The notes: generated from the sequence alone by a model not told the origin. A stretch of 64,000 bases of DNA from a virus (IMGVR_UViG_3300042946_000658:1-64000); one strand, 5' to 3'. Shown: positions 45,301 to 54,600, numbered from the stretch's first letter. Program-made: numbers and translations.

Positions 45301-47453
45301 CCTTGAACTCTTTCTCTTGACTGTTCATTAGCTAATACTCGATTAACAATTAAGTTTAACACTGATGGGTGGTCGACAACAATTTGCCATTGTAGACTTC
45401 CAGTTCTTGATGTGTTGTTATATGTGTATACAGGTTCTACTCTACCAATAAAGTCAGTTGGTTTAAAGTTGGCTTGTACTTGCTCACTAAACTCTAAACC
45501 ATAAGGTGGGAACCACATAACTCGACCACCATTAGGTCCTCTCTCACACACAGGTAAATCTTGAACACTTAAACCAGGTCTGTTTGATGTTCTCCAAGCT
45601 AAGTTTTCAATAGAGAACATATATTTTTTAGCACCTTCAGGTGTGATATTTGTAGAGTCATTACCCTTCATTGGAGCAATGTTTAAGTTGTATGTATTGT
45701 CTAAAACAGAGTATGCAAACTTTCTACCTGAGGTTGTAATACCATCTTGTTTTTGTAAATCATTGTATTGTAAATAAGGAGTATCTTTTTGGAAAACTCT
45801 ACAATATTCCGCACCTCTTTCTTGTCCAGTTGCGCCAACATATCTAATAACTCTTGAACCTTTTGTAAGTTCTTTGTAACCATCATTAAAGACTTTAGAT
45901 ACTTGGTCAATAGCGTTTCCTACGTGTTGTAGTCTTCTACCACCTCTTGGTTGGGAATCAATAAGTCTTTGAGTTTGGTCTAAAATAGAACCATCCCTAA
46001 AATCATTATTAGTTGATTCTGTGTTCTGATAACCTAATGACGGGAAGTCAGGGTCATCAGCAATTATTTCACCACCTATACCAACTTTTTTACCAGCGTT
46101 ACCTCTATACTTAGGTGACACCCAAGTAAATCCTCCTAATATATCACCACCACTACTGTATGTCGGTCCGTTAGCCCCCAACTTAACAGCCTTACTCGGT
46201 CCTTCATATAACTGAGCGAGTTCTTGTGGACCATATACAGGTGCAGATATTTCTCTACCAAATTGGTCAACAGGTAAATCACCAGATGGTGAAAAAATAT
46301 CACCAGGTTCAGACTTAGGTGAACCAATATAATAATTCGAATCATCTTCTGTTCCACCAACTAAACCACCTCTTAACCTATCAAAGAATGTTCTGTTGTA
46401 TCCTGGCTTATATCTGTTGTAATCTAAATTACCAAATAATAAATTTTTTGTTCCTGTTCCTGTATTTTCTAAAAACAACACTGAACCCGATTTAGGTGAC
46501 CCTAATAATCTACCAAAAAATCTACCTAAACCTGAAAATAAATTAGCTTGGGAATATGCCCCCGCCAATTGTTGTGTTGTAAACCCTTGTTTAGAATTAA
46601 TTGATGGGTCCCAATATGAACCAGGTATAATTGAGTATGGGGCATAAGTCCCTGAAATCCTAGCAATAAAATCGGCCGCAGCACCTAAAACAGTTCCACC
46701 AACAGTAATTTTGTATACAGGTTCTAATATGGGTGTTCTACCCATTATTATATTCAATATACCTGTACCACCAGCAGCATTTAATATGTTTATACGGTCT
46801 AAAGTATTTTGTCTAATACCATCAGCAATTCGTTGTTCAAAACCATCTTTAAGTCTACGAGCACCTAATTGTGCAATAAACGAGTCTTGACTCAACAACC
46901 CATCACTACCTTGTGGGTCATTTCTTAAAAGGATTGAAGATGGTGAGTAAAAAGACGAAACAAATGTTGGGTATGGTTGATTGTTATAATACTTTTGTCC
47001 AGCTAAACTTGGGCTAACCGTATCAAAACTATCAAAAAACGGAGCAGAATCTAAAACCGCGTTTGAATTATTACCAAAAACATTTAATGGTTTCCAAGCA
47101 GGTGCAACACCGGGAAATCCTACCTGAGCAGCTTGTGGTCCTTCATCAACTAAATCAGCATCTTGGAATCCATATTCACCCTCATTTGAATTAGTATTGT
47201 TTAAGGTATTTGGATTGGCAACTTGTGTATAACCCCCATCAGCACCATATTGATTTAATGGATATAAATCGTTTGCAAAAACAGGAGTATCAATTAAAGC
47301 ATCGTTACTATCTACGGGTGATAAGTCTCTTTGTATAACTTCATAGTTCTGTGGAGGACTAAAAGCATAAGACTTTTTATATGGCACGAGATTCCTTACT
47401 ACTAATTTTTTTCTAAAAACTTCTGAGCTAGGAAAATCTAATGGACTTGGCAT
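42387..47453 (-). CDS. Giant baseplate/tube-initiator protein with OmpA-like domain
   Basis: 1688 residues. Around residues 635-700, MWFPPYGLEFSEQVQANFKP, FIGRVEPVYTYNNTSRTG and VDHPSVLNLIVN resemble tail-tube/baseplate initiator proteins of large myophages. Residues ~855-945 contain an OmpA-C-like segment: FFPSVIEFNKNKL, VELILEGSASKP, NDALSQRRLDSVVQYI and LTLVLIPKG. The LSQRRLDSV helix with its Arg is kept, but the peptidoglycan-contacting Asp of the GHTD loop is replaced (GSAS). The C-terminal half is long and Asn/Thr-rich. It precedes the gp53-like gene, and a TATTTAT motif lies 13 bases upstream. Peptidoglycan contact during penetration is an inference. Confidence 0.6.
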   Translation of the reverse strand: MPSPLDFPSSEVFRKKLVVRNLVPYKKSYAFSPPQNYEVIQRDLSPVDSNDALIDTPVFANDLYPLNQYGADGGYTQVANPNTLNNTNSNEGEYGFQDADLVDEGPQAAQVGFPGVAPAWKPLNVFGNNSNAVLDSAPFFDSFDTVSPSLAGQKYYNNQPYPTFVSSFYSPSSILLRNDPQGSDGLLSQDSFIAQLGARRLKDGFEQRIADGIRQNTLDRINILNAAGGTGILNIIMGRTPILEPVYKITVGGTVLGAAADFIARISGTYAPYSIIPGSYWDPSINSKQGFTTQQLAGAYSQANLFSGLGRFFGRLLGSPKSGSVLFLENTGTGTKNLLFGNLDYNRYKPGYNRTFFDRLRGGLVGGTEDDSNYYIGSPKSEPGDIFSPSGDLPVDQFGREISAPVYGPQELAQLYEGPSKAVKLGANGPTYSSGGDILGGFTWVSPKYRGNAGKKVGIGGEIIADDPDFPSLGYQNTESTNNDFRDGSILDQTQRLIDSQPRGGRRLQHVGNAIDQVSKVFNDGYKELTKGSRVIRYVGATGQERGAEYCRVFQKDTPYLQYNDLQKQDGITTSGRKFAYSVLDNTYNLNIAPMKGNDSTNITPEGAKKYMFSIENLAWRTSNRPGLSVQDLPVCERGPNGGRVMWFPPYGLEFSEQVQANFKPTDFIGRVEPVYTYNNTSRTGSLQWQIVVDHPSVLNLIVNRVLANEQSRERVQGLLDSFFAGCKKYDLYELAEKYYQFNTQDLFEIQQKIQSKNVTTEEIRYLVNTVQTGDGSTGANGTPGGGNTNIGSQTANNTDQTKTYLESFNNYGLYFENDYPLKDQTVENYTSYYSVYTNANTRAIYDRDSANPSAVNNFFPSVIEFNKNKLQEMLYKLDETLKINPDAKVELILEGSASKPQTVNYNDALSQRRLDSVVQYIRSIGQLANAIDVTKQLTLVLIPKGENTTVQPVGQNNMKFETFNCANLDADRLSRPEAIYSVNAMSCRRVKFNLNVNIPSVPKTPPIIDQSSPKYQSQISTEVSTKTTVEQVVETTTSLRDNITKRVLRKLLSECDYFELIRQETPMVYDNLRDKLKFFHPAFHSITPEGLNGRLTFLQQCMRPGDTIPTVKNATDGSSSLEYNNAVNTAFGAPPVLILRVGDFYHSKIIPNSLGISYEQLDLNPEGIGVQPMIAKIQLSFNFVGGQGLKTAVDKLQNALSFNFYANTEIYDDRADATDDSYKILDQQFIKNLGIEVPPPVVTDTEDEQTESNAETIGKVLTTEIGENETTGTIDYQQFMTQFVGSTQNYFTTVLNKNKDILKQYNNAVRQIIAYNRNYQYGDFYYNIEQKYIFGKPSTIQQSVDSVFSKFINDIDDNLEGFMLWMSNPTKNFSNKSIRQLKENYISFIRNKQSGFQNALTSIINELVNTQTSYIQQLNRTNVITYPNLKDGTDGFKESNGNIVVYEIEGTDKVSANYAGATKSTYNELTDDLTTITDSLFQFTLDIENTEEFTFDNQQYESSLIPSVGDTENYDSGSVFEPITLLKYPEFWENDSNRRQYFILNKDVTDSNLYQSFKDALIANILNNPTIIGNQATNFGEQFDAYWIGPRPSSETPIKTIYNYENNAATTFLDGLATGPLKKYVIYTPYNDINKGRLFTYTINTLPVPPQIDLIKSLGLKNNSDTNKTVWSTEITTDVVIGKVQLL

Positions 47454-47466
47454 CTTATTTTATTTA

Positions 47467-47473
47467 ATAAATA
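47467..47473 (-). promoter_or_regulatory. TATTTAT motif upstream of 1688-aa gene
   Basis: The sense-strand motif CTATTTATTAAAT ends 13 bases before ATG 47453 in the 37-base gap after the tape-measure candidate. Confidence 0.45.
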
Positions 47474-47490
47474 GAAACTATACTATTTTT

Positions 47491-49173
47491 TTATTGGTTT
47501 TTAACAATCGCTCTATTACCACTTTCAATAACTTGTTGGTAGATTTTGTTTTTAAACTCTGTTGAGTTTAGTATATCTTCAAATTCTTTTCTTGTCATTC
47601 CTGGAGATGTTTCAACTTGAAACTTAACAGTACCATTCATAGACACATCTTGTTGGATTTTAACATTTTTTTCCTTCAATCCAACACTATCCTGTATCAT
47701 TTTAATAGTTTTATTATACATTCCTTCAATCTCACTCTTAGGTTTGTTATCTCCCAAGTTAGCTAAGAATGTTTTCATCATTTCAGCTGACTTATCTTTA
47801 GTACCTTCATAAGCACTTTCAATAGCACTTAACGCTTCATCGATACTTTTAGCGTCTTTTTTCTGAGCCGCGTTATAAACCAAAGACCTAATATCATCAC
47901 CGACACCTTCAAACATTTTTCTAATGTCTTGGGAACTACCCATAGCACTAAAAGACGCCCCTTGCACGTCTTCTCCAACTCTTCTAAAACCTTCTAAGTT
48001 TCTAAATACTGAGGTTTGTCCAACAAGAGAAGCTGCTAATCCATCTGCCATAGATTTCAAATAATTAGTTTGAAGTTCGTCAAAAGATAATTGTTTTAAG
48101 GCGATTTCCTCCATAGTTTTTGGAGTATCTTCTTGTTGTTTTACAAGTTTTTCAAACTGTCCCTGAGATAGTTCTGAAAGTTTCTTATATCCTTCCTCAT
48201 CAGATACTTTAACAATATATTCACCACCCTCATCTCTTTTAGCTAAATTAGCGACTAAAGTCTTATCTTCATCAGATGCGTCAATACTAAAACTTATATC
48301 AGCTAAACGAGTATCTAAATCTAACGCAGCAATTGCAGCTTTTTTCAAGTTTTCTGCCCCCAATCCAGTTTCTTGACCAATTTCCTTTAACATTCTTAAC
48401 CCATATGGATTAATTTCAAATCTCTGCGTTTCTTCGTTGAACTGAGCATATGTTTTGGCCATATTGATAATACTATCTTGTAGTTTACCAGGGTCATTAA
48501 TCGAAGCATCCATTAATGCAAACGGGTCAACCAAAGTCCCCATTGTTACACCAAGTCTTTGAAATGTTGACGCCATTTTTATTGCCCCCTCAGGGTCCAT
48601 AACTGAGTCCGCGAATTCAGCCGTCTTATTCATATCATACCTCAACATAGACGCTTGAGCCGCCATTTTTGTTAAACCCATAACACCATCTTGGAAATTA
48701 AATCGGTTCATCATATCCATATTCTCTACAACGTCCTTCATAATTTCCCTAGCATTTAACCCTAAACTTTGGATATAACTTATACTATCAACGGTTCGTT
48801 CAGCGATTAAAGACGCTTCCATACCAGCTTTACCAAAAGATTCTGTAAGGTTTTGAACTTCTGTATCAAGGTATTTACCAGCGGCATAAAGTTCTGTGAT
48901 TGTTTCGGTAGTGGCAATCATATTTCTTCGAGACCCTTCAGCGACTTGGGCAATTACCCTACCAGCATCAGCTGCGGTACCACCAAGTCTTGTAACCTCT
49001 CTTACACTATCAGCAACACTTGTCGAAAACTCTGTAACCCTTGTTCTTGATTCACCAAAAGCGTTATTGGTTTTTGTAACAGCATCACTAATTTGGTTGA
49101 AAATATCAGCGGAAGTTTTTAAAGGTTTAAAAAACTTTTCTAAATTTTCAAATAATTCATCCATTTGACCCAT
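47491..49173 (-). CDS. Tape measure protein candidate (T4 gp29-like)
   Basis: 560 residues, mostly long alpha-helices, with Ala/Ser/Thr-rich helical N-terminal half (SDAVTKTNNAFGESRTRVTE, SVREVTRLGGTAADAGRVI). The length is near T4 gp29 (590). It lies directly downstream of the frameshifted tail chaperone gene, the standard location of tape measure genes. No membrane segment or lysozyme domain is apparent. An ATG at 49164 is an alternative start (MDELFENLEKF). A TATTTAT motif lies 17 bases upstream. The assignment rests on helix content, size and synteny. Confidence 0.7.
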   Translation of the reverse strand: MGQMDELFENLEKFFKPLKTSADIFNQISDAVTKTNNAFGESRTRVTEFSTSVADSVREVTRLGGTAADAGRVIAQVAEGSRRNMIATTETITELYAAGKYLDTEVQNLTESFGKAGMEASLIAERTVDSISYIQSLGLNAREIMKDVVENMDMMNRFNFQDGVMGLTKMAAQASMLRYDMNKTAEFADSVMDPEGAIKMASTFQRLGVTMGTLVDPFALMDASINDPGKLQDSIINMAKTYAQFNEETQRFEINPYGLRMLKEIGQETGLGAENLKKAAIAALDLDTRLADISFSIDASDEDKTLVANLAKRDEGGEYIVKVSDEEGYKKLSELSQGQFEKLVKQQEDTPKTMEEIALKQLSFDELQTNYLKSMADGLAASLVGQTSVFRNLEGFRRVGEDVQGASFSAMGSSQDIRKMFEGVGDDIRSLVYNAAQKKDAKSIDEALSAIESAYEGTKDKSAEMMKTFLANLGDNKPKSEIEGMYNKTIKMIQDSVGLKEKNVKIQQDVSMNGTVKFQVETSPGMTRKEFEDILNSTEFKNKIYQQVIESGNRAIVKNQ

Positions 49174-49190
49174 AGCGATTCTTTTTTTCT

Positions 49191-49197
49191 ATAAATA
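49191..49197 (-). promoter_or_regulatory. TATTTAT motif upstream of tape measure gene
   Basis: The sense-strand motif CTATTTATAGAAA ends 17 bases before ATG 49173, just after the end of the chaperone extension frame. Confidence 0.45.
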
Positions 49198-49211
49198 GGA
49201 CTACTTTGATT

Positions 49212-49367
49212 TTATGGTTTTTGATTATCCTCAATCCACTTATTTAAAAGATATTTTCTGTAAAAAATGGGCATAGACAAAAACTCCCCCCATCCTATAT
49301 GAAGAAGTTTTGCCATATAATAAAATTCGTCTAATTGAGTTTGCCTATGTTCAGAAGAAAGGGCGAA
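49212..49367 (-). CDS. Frameshift extension of tail assembly chaperone
   Basis: An open frame in the +1 (=-2) phase runs from the slippery site at 49366-49371 to a TAA ending at 49212 and adds 50 residues: ALSSEHRQTQLDEFYYMAK, then LLHIGWGEFLSMPIFYRKYL and a short tail. It fills the otherwise unexplained gap before the tape measure gene. The motif H-x-G-W-x-E-F-x-S-M-P-x-x-x-R resembles the C-terminal part of myophage chaperone extensions (T4 gp51-like). An internal ATG at 49316 could instead start a separate 35-residue product, but the conserved-looking part begins before it. Confidence 0.7.
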   Translation of the reverse strand, partial: FALSSEHRQTQLDEFYYMAKLLHIGWGEFLSMPIFYRKYLLNKWIEDNQKP

Positions 49368-50091
49368 AAAATTCAACCCCAAACCCAACATTCACTGTGA
49401 GCTTTTCTCCTGACGGGGCTATAACGACGCGACTTAAGTCTAATTTGGGTTCATTGTCATCCATAAATTTCTTTATGAATTTTGAGTCTGCTAAAGGCAT
49501 TTGTTCTGAGAACTTAGCAATTTCACCTTTATCAGTATTTCCATCCACTGAGACAATTTCTCTTTGGAGTCTTAAAGTTCTTCTTGGTGCGATTCTACCT
49601 TGGGGGTATGTATTTAACTGATTTGTTAATTCGATTGATTGTCCGAATGTAAGTGGTCTTAATTTAACATTTTTTCCTGACATTGGTAACATAACGGTCC
49701 AAGTTCCATCTTCATCGGGAGACTTTCCTTTATTGATATCCAATTCACTCAAATCAACATTTGTTTTGAATGGGTTACCTGTTTTTGGGTCAGTTACCGT
49801 AATTTCCATATCAGAACCAAAAGATGTATTACGTAAGAAAATTAAAATCGCTTCAACATCACCTTCCATTAATTCTTCAGGTCTAAGACCTGGTTCATAA
49901 ATTTTGGCTCTTAATAGATTCAATGTCATATCTCTACCACCAGCCATAAGAATATTTTCATCTGCAGCTGTTAGGTATCCGACTTTTACACTGTCTTTTT
50001 TATTTTTGTAAAAAATTCCTTTTGATGGTAGCGGTACCACATCGTGTGGTAATGAAAATTCCATCTGTCCATATTGTGCTGATTCATCCAT
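49351..50091 (-). CDS. Tail assembly chaperone (T4 gp26-like), frame-0 product
   Basis: 246 residues. The N-terminus, FSLPHDVVPLPSKGIFYKNKKD, followed by VGYLTAADENILMAGG is the LPSKG/LTA signature of T4-type baseplate hub assembly (chaperone) proteins, and VKLRPLTFGQSIEL fits the middle region. The frame ends GVEFFRPFF-stop shortly after a run of six T bases (codons GAA TTT TTT CGC at 49374-49363). A second product of about 292 residues is expected by frameshifting there. Chaperones of this type bind the tape measure protein whose gene follows. A terminator hairpin abuts its start. Confidence 0.8.
   Translation of the reverse strand: MDESAQYGQMEFSLPHDVVPLPSKGIFYKNKKDSVKVGYLTAADENILMAGGRDMTLNLLRAKIYEPGLRPEELMEGDVEAILIFLRNTSFGSDMEITVTDPKTGNPFKTNVDLSELDINKGKSPDEDGTWTVMLPMSGKNVKLRPLTFGQSIELTNQLNTYPQGRIAPRRTLRLQREIVSVDGNTDKGEIAKFSEQMPLADSKFIKKFMDDNEPKLDLSRVVIAPSGEKLTVNVGFGVEFFRPFF
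49363..49374 (-). other. Putative programmed frameshift site (U6C run)
   Basis: Frame-0 codons are GAA TTT TTT CGC. A Phe tRNA on TTT can slip +1 onto TTC, or slip -2 within the T run; either leads into the 50-codon extension frame. The -1 frame ends after 11 codons and lacks the chaperone-like motif. Confidence 0.65.
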
Positions 50092-50098
50092 AATAAAA

Positions 50099-50123
50099 AA
50101 CCGTAGAGTTTAGCTCTACGGTT
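50099..50123 (-). terminator. Intrinsic terminator after tail tube gene
   Basis: The perfect 10-base stem AACCGTAGAG / CTCTACGGTT with a 5-base loop is followed on the minus strand by TTTTTTATTATGG. The T run ends at the start of the chaperone gene. Placement after the tube gene fits the need for many copies of tube protein relative to chaperone. Confidence 0.9.
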
Positions 50124-50158
50124 AAATATAAATTGAAAAAAAAGTAAATAAACAATTC

Positions 50159-50647
50159 TTAATAAATTAACACACAACGGTCCATTCTAAGTGTTGTTGC
50201 AATGGTTGCTAATCCATCCTGACTGTAATTCAACTGGTTAAAGTTAACATCACTTAAGAATGTTCCATATAATATCCATTTTTCTACTACAACACCTGTT
50301 GGGTCTAACATCTCAAGGTCGACATCTTTTTTGTAACCCGCAGCATAACCCATACGACCAGTTACTGATTCCGCACATAAACGAACCCATTCCATCATAG
50401 CTTGTGCGGCTGAAGGTCCAATTGGGTCACGGAATGTTACCGGAATTGTCTGCCAGTTAAATCTACCCGCAACGAATGTAGATGTATTTAAAAACGGTAT
50501 TTCAACCGGATTAATTGTAATGTGTGGTCGAGCAGCGCTCTCAACAAACCATTCGTTGATACCCAAAGATGATGGGAACCTTAGAATGAATCGGTTCATT
50601 CTTTTAGGTTCGTAAGGTATCGGCATTTTCATTAATAAATCAGCCAT
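50159..50647 (-). CDS. Tail tube protein (T4 gp19-like)
   Basis: 162 residues, matching T4 gp19 (163) in length. Sequence features fit the family: an N-terminal PKRMNRFILRFPSSLGINEWFV segment, the WQTIPVTFRDPIGPSAAQAMM loop, the YKKDVDLEMLDPTG strand-turn and a C-terminal TIATTLRMDRCVL strand. It polymerises into the inner tube inside the sheath. Its gene is bounded by a terminator downstream and, 34 bases upstream of the ATG, by a TATTTAT motif. A 126-base gap before it holds no other gene. Confidence 0.93.
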   Translation of the reverse strand: MADLLMKMPIPYEPKRMNRFILRFPSSLGINEWFVESAARPHITINPVEIPFLNTSTFVAGRFNWQTIPVTFRDPIGPSAAQAMMEWVRLCAESVTGRMGYAAGYKKDVDLEMLDPTGVVVEKWILYGTFLSDVNFNQLNYSQDGLATIATTLRMDRCVLIY

Positions 50648-50681
50648 TGTTCTTTGTTTCTTTTACTTTGTTAATTTATCT

Positions 50682-50688
50682 ATAAATA
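50682..50688 (-). promoter_or_regulatory. TATTTAT motif upstream of tail tube gene
   Basis: The sense-strand motif ATATTTATAGATA lies 34 bases before ATG 50647 in the 126-base gap (50648-50773) between the HAD-like and tube genes. Nothing else is evident in this gap. Confidence 0.5.
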
Positions 50689-50773
50689 TACAATTTGTAG
50701 TTTTTTTACCTATTGACTTTTAAAGGTTAATTTTCTACTATTGCATTGTATCTAGTTCTAGTTTCCAGTTTAT

Positions 50774-51598
50774 TTAATATTGCTTTTTAATTCCTCCAGC
50801 TGTTGAATAAGTAGTTAATCCTTCTTCTTTGTCTTTAAAATATCCTTTAATTGCTTCTAGGTTTTTTAAATCATCATCGGAAAACCCTATTTTAGGTTCA
50901 GCAGGAATAAATTTATTTGCAATGTCTTTTTTGAGGGTCGCCCTACCTTTAAGTAAAGAAGCCATCGATTTAATATAATAAATAAAATCTTCTAAAGCTT
51001 TTATTTTTGCTTGTTCAGGGTTTTGAGCTCCTGACGCATCACCAAAACTTACAGGGTTATAACGATTCATTTCTAAATATGAACGTATAAGTTGTGTATC
51101 AGTCATTTTTTCTTCACCCGCAAACTCACGATATTTTCTTAAGTTCTTTAAAAGTTTTTCCTTATCTATACCCTGATAATTGTTTATGATGTAGTTGAAA
51201 ACTCCCTCTTTAATTGTGTTCGGGTTATGACCTCTTGCGGTGATTATCGCAAAAATGGACCCGTTGTTAACCGCTTCTACAAAGTCATCCCAAGCAGGAC
51301 CTGGTTTAGCTCTCATAGCATCTATTAAAAACTGTCCATCACCAGGTGTTCTGAAGTTTCTAAATGGGTCATCAGAAAATCCTACAATAGTCTCACCCTT
51401 GTAATCGAATTTTTCTTTTCCTATTTTACTTCTGTATTCGGCGAAATCATCTGTAGACATTTCTACATCATCACCATCTTCACTCTGTAAAATAATTTTA
51501 GTTGGCATATGGACAATGTTATCATCCCAGTCAAAAGCGTAATACTTAAGGTCTGGTGTCCCGTGTTTTGATATACCTTCTTTAAATTCTCTTTTCAT
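50774..51598 (-). CDS. HAD-like phosphatase/hydrolase
   Basis: 274 residues from ATG 51598 (MKREFKEGISKHG). A GTG at 51628 lies inside the upstream terminator hairpin and is less likely. HAD signatures are visible: motif I YYAFDWDDNIV (nucleophile Asp in DWD, residue ~23), motif II FAIITARGHN (~residue 130), and a late GDASG that could supply motif IV. The family uses Mg and an Asp nucleophile for phosphate transfer. It sits between the sheath and tube genes, where T4 has none, so a tail-related, nucleotide or DNA-end-processing role is open. Confidence 0.7.
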   Translation of the reverse strand: MKREFKEGISKHGTPDLKYYAFDWDDNIVHMPTKIILQSEDGDDVEMSTDDFAEYRSKIGKEKFDYKGETIVGFSDDPFRNFRTPGDGQFLIDAMRAKPGPAWDDFVEAVNNGSIFAIITARGHNPNTIKEGVFNYIINNYQGIDKEKLLKNLRKYREFAGEEKMTDTQLIRSYLEMNRYNPVSFGDASGAQNPEQAKIKALEDFIYYIKSMASLLKGRATLKKDIANKFIPAEPKIGFSDDDLKNLEAIKGYFKDKEEGLTTYSTAGGIKKQY

Positions 51599-51607
51599 AT
51601 TGGCAAA

Positions 51608-51630
51608 AAGTGGGGTGATTAACCCCACTT
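51608..51630 (-). terminator. Intrinsic terminator after tail sheath gene
   Basis: The perfect 9-base stem AAGTGGGGT / ACCCCACTT with a 5-base loop is followed by TTTTTGCC on the minus strand, 16 bases past the sheath stop. Confidence 0.88.
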
Positions 51631-51645
51631 ATAATTAGTAGTTTA

Positions 51646-54600
51646 TTAGATATTTTCAAACGAAGCTCCTGTTGGAGTAATGAAGAATTCGATATCGATG
51701 AATTCAAGTGCCTTCGTTGGTTTTAAGTAAATTTTACCTGTTAATGTATTTCTGTCTAAATCTTCAGGTGAAGAACTTACTGTTACACGGAAGTCGTAAA
51801 GACCTCTATCTCTTCTGATTGAATCCAAGATTGGGTTTACAGAATCCAAGAATTGTTGTCTTACGATTTCGTCGTTTTGTTCAAACAATAATCTTACAGC
51901 TACCGCTGAAATCAACTTACGAGCTTGTAGTAACAATCTTCTTACGTTCAATCTGTTCAATGCTGAATCAGAAACTTGTAGAGTTTTGTTACCCCAAATT
52001 ACTGTTCCTACGTCTGCGAAAGTTGCGATAGGGTTGATACGACCTTGGTAAAGAGTATCTCTATCTTCTTGAGTTAGTTTTAATCTTGCTTTGATTGAGT
52101 TTACAAGACCTCTTGTGTAACCCGCAGATGCGAACCAAGGGAATGAAATGTTATCAGTCAATGCTAAGTTTCTACAAACTTCACCTGTTGGGGGTAGATA
52201 GATTTGAGTGTTGTTAACAGTATCTCTTGTTAAAATCCAAGGATAGAACGTTGCTGTATAACTTGAGTCGATACCTGTTTGGTCAAGATTATCAACCGCT
52301 TCTTGAGGGTAAATAATTTCAAATTGACTGTTAGCGTCAGGTGTATACATATTGTAATCAGGTGTTGTTACAATGTAAACAGAGTCCGCTCTTTCGTTAG
52401 ACACCATTCCGATTGCCAATTCACACAAGTTAGAATTGTTAACATAATCGATACTTGCGGTTGCAAATACATTGATGTTTGTTGATTCAGGGTTGTTGAA
52501 CGACAAGATACCAAGTAAGTATGCGTAGTAGTCGGTGTTAGCAAAGTCTTGAGTGTTGTTAGCAACAACTATTCTTTTAAATGTACCGTCTCCTGTAGCG
52601 TTAGGGTATCTAACTGATGGGTAAGCACCTTGTAAGAAACCTGATGCACCTAATGCGAATCTGTCTTGGTTTGTTCTAAACTCTCTATAGATATCCCATC
52701 CGTCAAATCCACCTTGGAAACACATAGTGTATTTTCTTGAATATAAGAAGTAGTATGGGTTTTCTTGAGTTGTAGGTTCGTCAGAGAAATTAGCTACACC
52801 ACAAACAAACGCCGCTTGTCCACTAGTTACGAATGCATCACCGATAGTTACAATTGTTGCTCCTGAATCCATATGGAAACCTTGTGTTAAGTAATTCCAA
52901 GGTGCCGATTCTGTAGCCAAGTACCAGTTAGTAACAGGATTTTGTTTACCTTTGTATTGTAACAAGTCAGAATCAATACCTAAAGAACTTGAAAAACCTA
53001 AGTAAGTTCTTCTTACGATATCTCCTGATGAGGTTACAATGTTAGAACCACCTGCAGTTGTACCAAATGGTGGGTCAAATACTGTTTCACCTGGATAATA
53101 ATATTTGTTTTTGATTATTGCGAAAGGTGATGGATTTGATGCTGTTTCGTAAACTCTTGATTCTAAACCATAGAATCCACAAGGAAGTGCATCTATTACA
53201 TATTCGTCAGATAACTCAATCATAATATATGCCGAGTTTAAAGGATATTCACCATCTGATGAACCAACTTTTTTAGCTACGAAACTGTTTGAACCCGGGT
53301 CCATCGTACAGTTTGTGTATTTTTCATAAACAACAGGATTAGCATCTGTGTCAAAGAAATCACGAACTAAGATGTCAAATGTCATATTACTGAACGAAAG
53401 GTTAGCAATTGAAATTTTAACTTCTGTGTTAGCTGAGTTACCATCAGAGATAGAAACAAATCTAAATAATTTGTAAACCTTGTTACCTCTTAATTCAGAT
53501 ACAACATAAGGTGTTTTAGGTGTTTGATATCTATCAAGGTACCAAGCGATTGTCGTTGTAGATGAAGTATCTCTCGCTTCAGGTAAAGCAACCATTTCTG
53601 GCTGAATACCTCTAATGTAACCTTTATTATAACCATAGTTTAAAAGACCAGGGTAAGACTCCTCAACAAATACAGGAACTTGAGTTCTTGGTTTGAAGAA
53701 GTTTGTCACACCTAATACTTTTGTAATATAATTTGAATTATTTGATTGGAATGATACATCAAATGTAAATCCTGAACCTTGATAAGTTGCCCCACTCAAT
53801 TGGAATGTTGCAAAAGGACTTTGTGATATACCTGAGTATGCGCCTGTTGTAACCATTTGTAAATCTGTAAGACCTGTAACTTGGTAAGTCATACCGTGGT
53901 CGTTAGCGTCATAGATTGAAATACCTCTTGAACGTAGAGTTGCAACAACCAAGTTATTGTAATCTGTATAAGCAGTACCACTATAAGTGTAGATACTACC
54001 TGACAATGTTCCGTAGAATGTTCCCGAAGCGCCTGTAAAGTAATTTGAAACCGCATAATCCCAAGAATAACCTGAGTAACCATTACCTGTTGTTGGATTG
54101 AATGCTGCGTAGAACCAAGTGTCGTTGTTTCCGTCAGTTAAATCGTTAGCTTCCAAATCAATACTATCACAACCAAATTGGTTAGTTAAACCTGTAAATG
54201 TTCCATCAAGGTTTGTATAACCTGTTGTTGGGATTGCTCCGTAAACAACTGCAGTTGTTGCTGAAAGATTTGTATTACCTGATATACTTTGTACAAACGA
54301 TGTGATGTCTGAATTATAAGTTGATGTTGAACCATCCGCTAATGTATACTGAACATTCAACTCATTAGATAACACTGAAGGTAATGACGATGTGAATGTA
54401 ATCGTACTACCTGATGAATATCCACTAAAGTTTGCAGTAAAGTTTTGAGGGATAGCATATCCTGTGTCAATTCCAACAGTTGTTCCATCAACATTGGCAA
54501 TTAATCTAATTGACCAAGATGGACCAGCATCATACCCTGACAAACCTAAAATTCTTGTTACGAATAATTGGTTAGATTGTTGTAGGTAAGACTTTGCAAT

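Noticed and set aside
51599-51628. GTG start extending the HAD-like protein
   Set aside because: It begins inside the terminator hairpin; ATG 51598 lies just after it and is more plausible.
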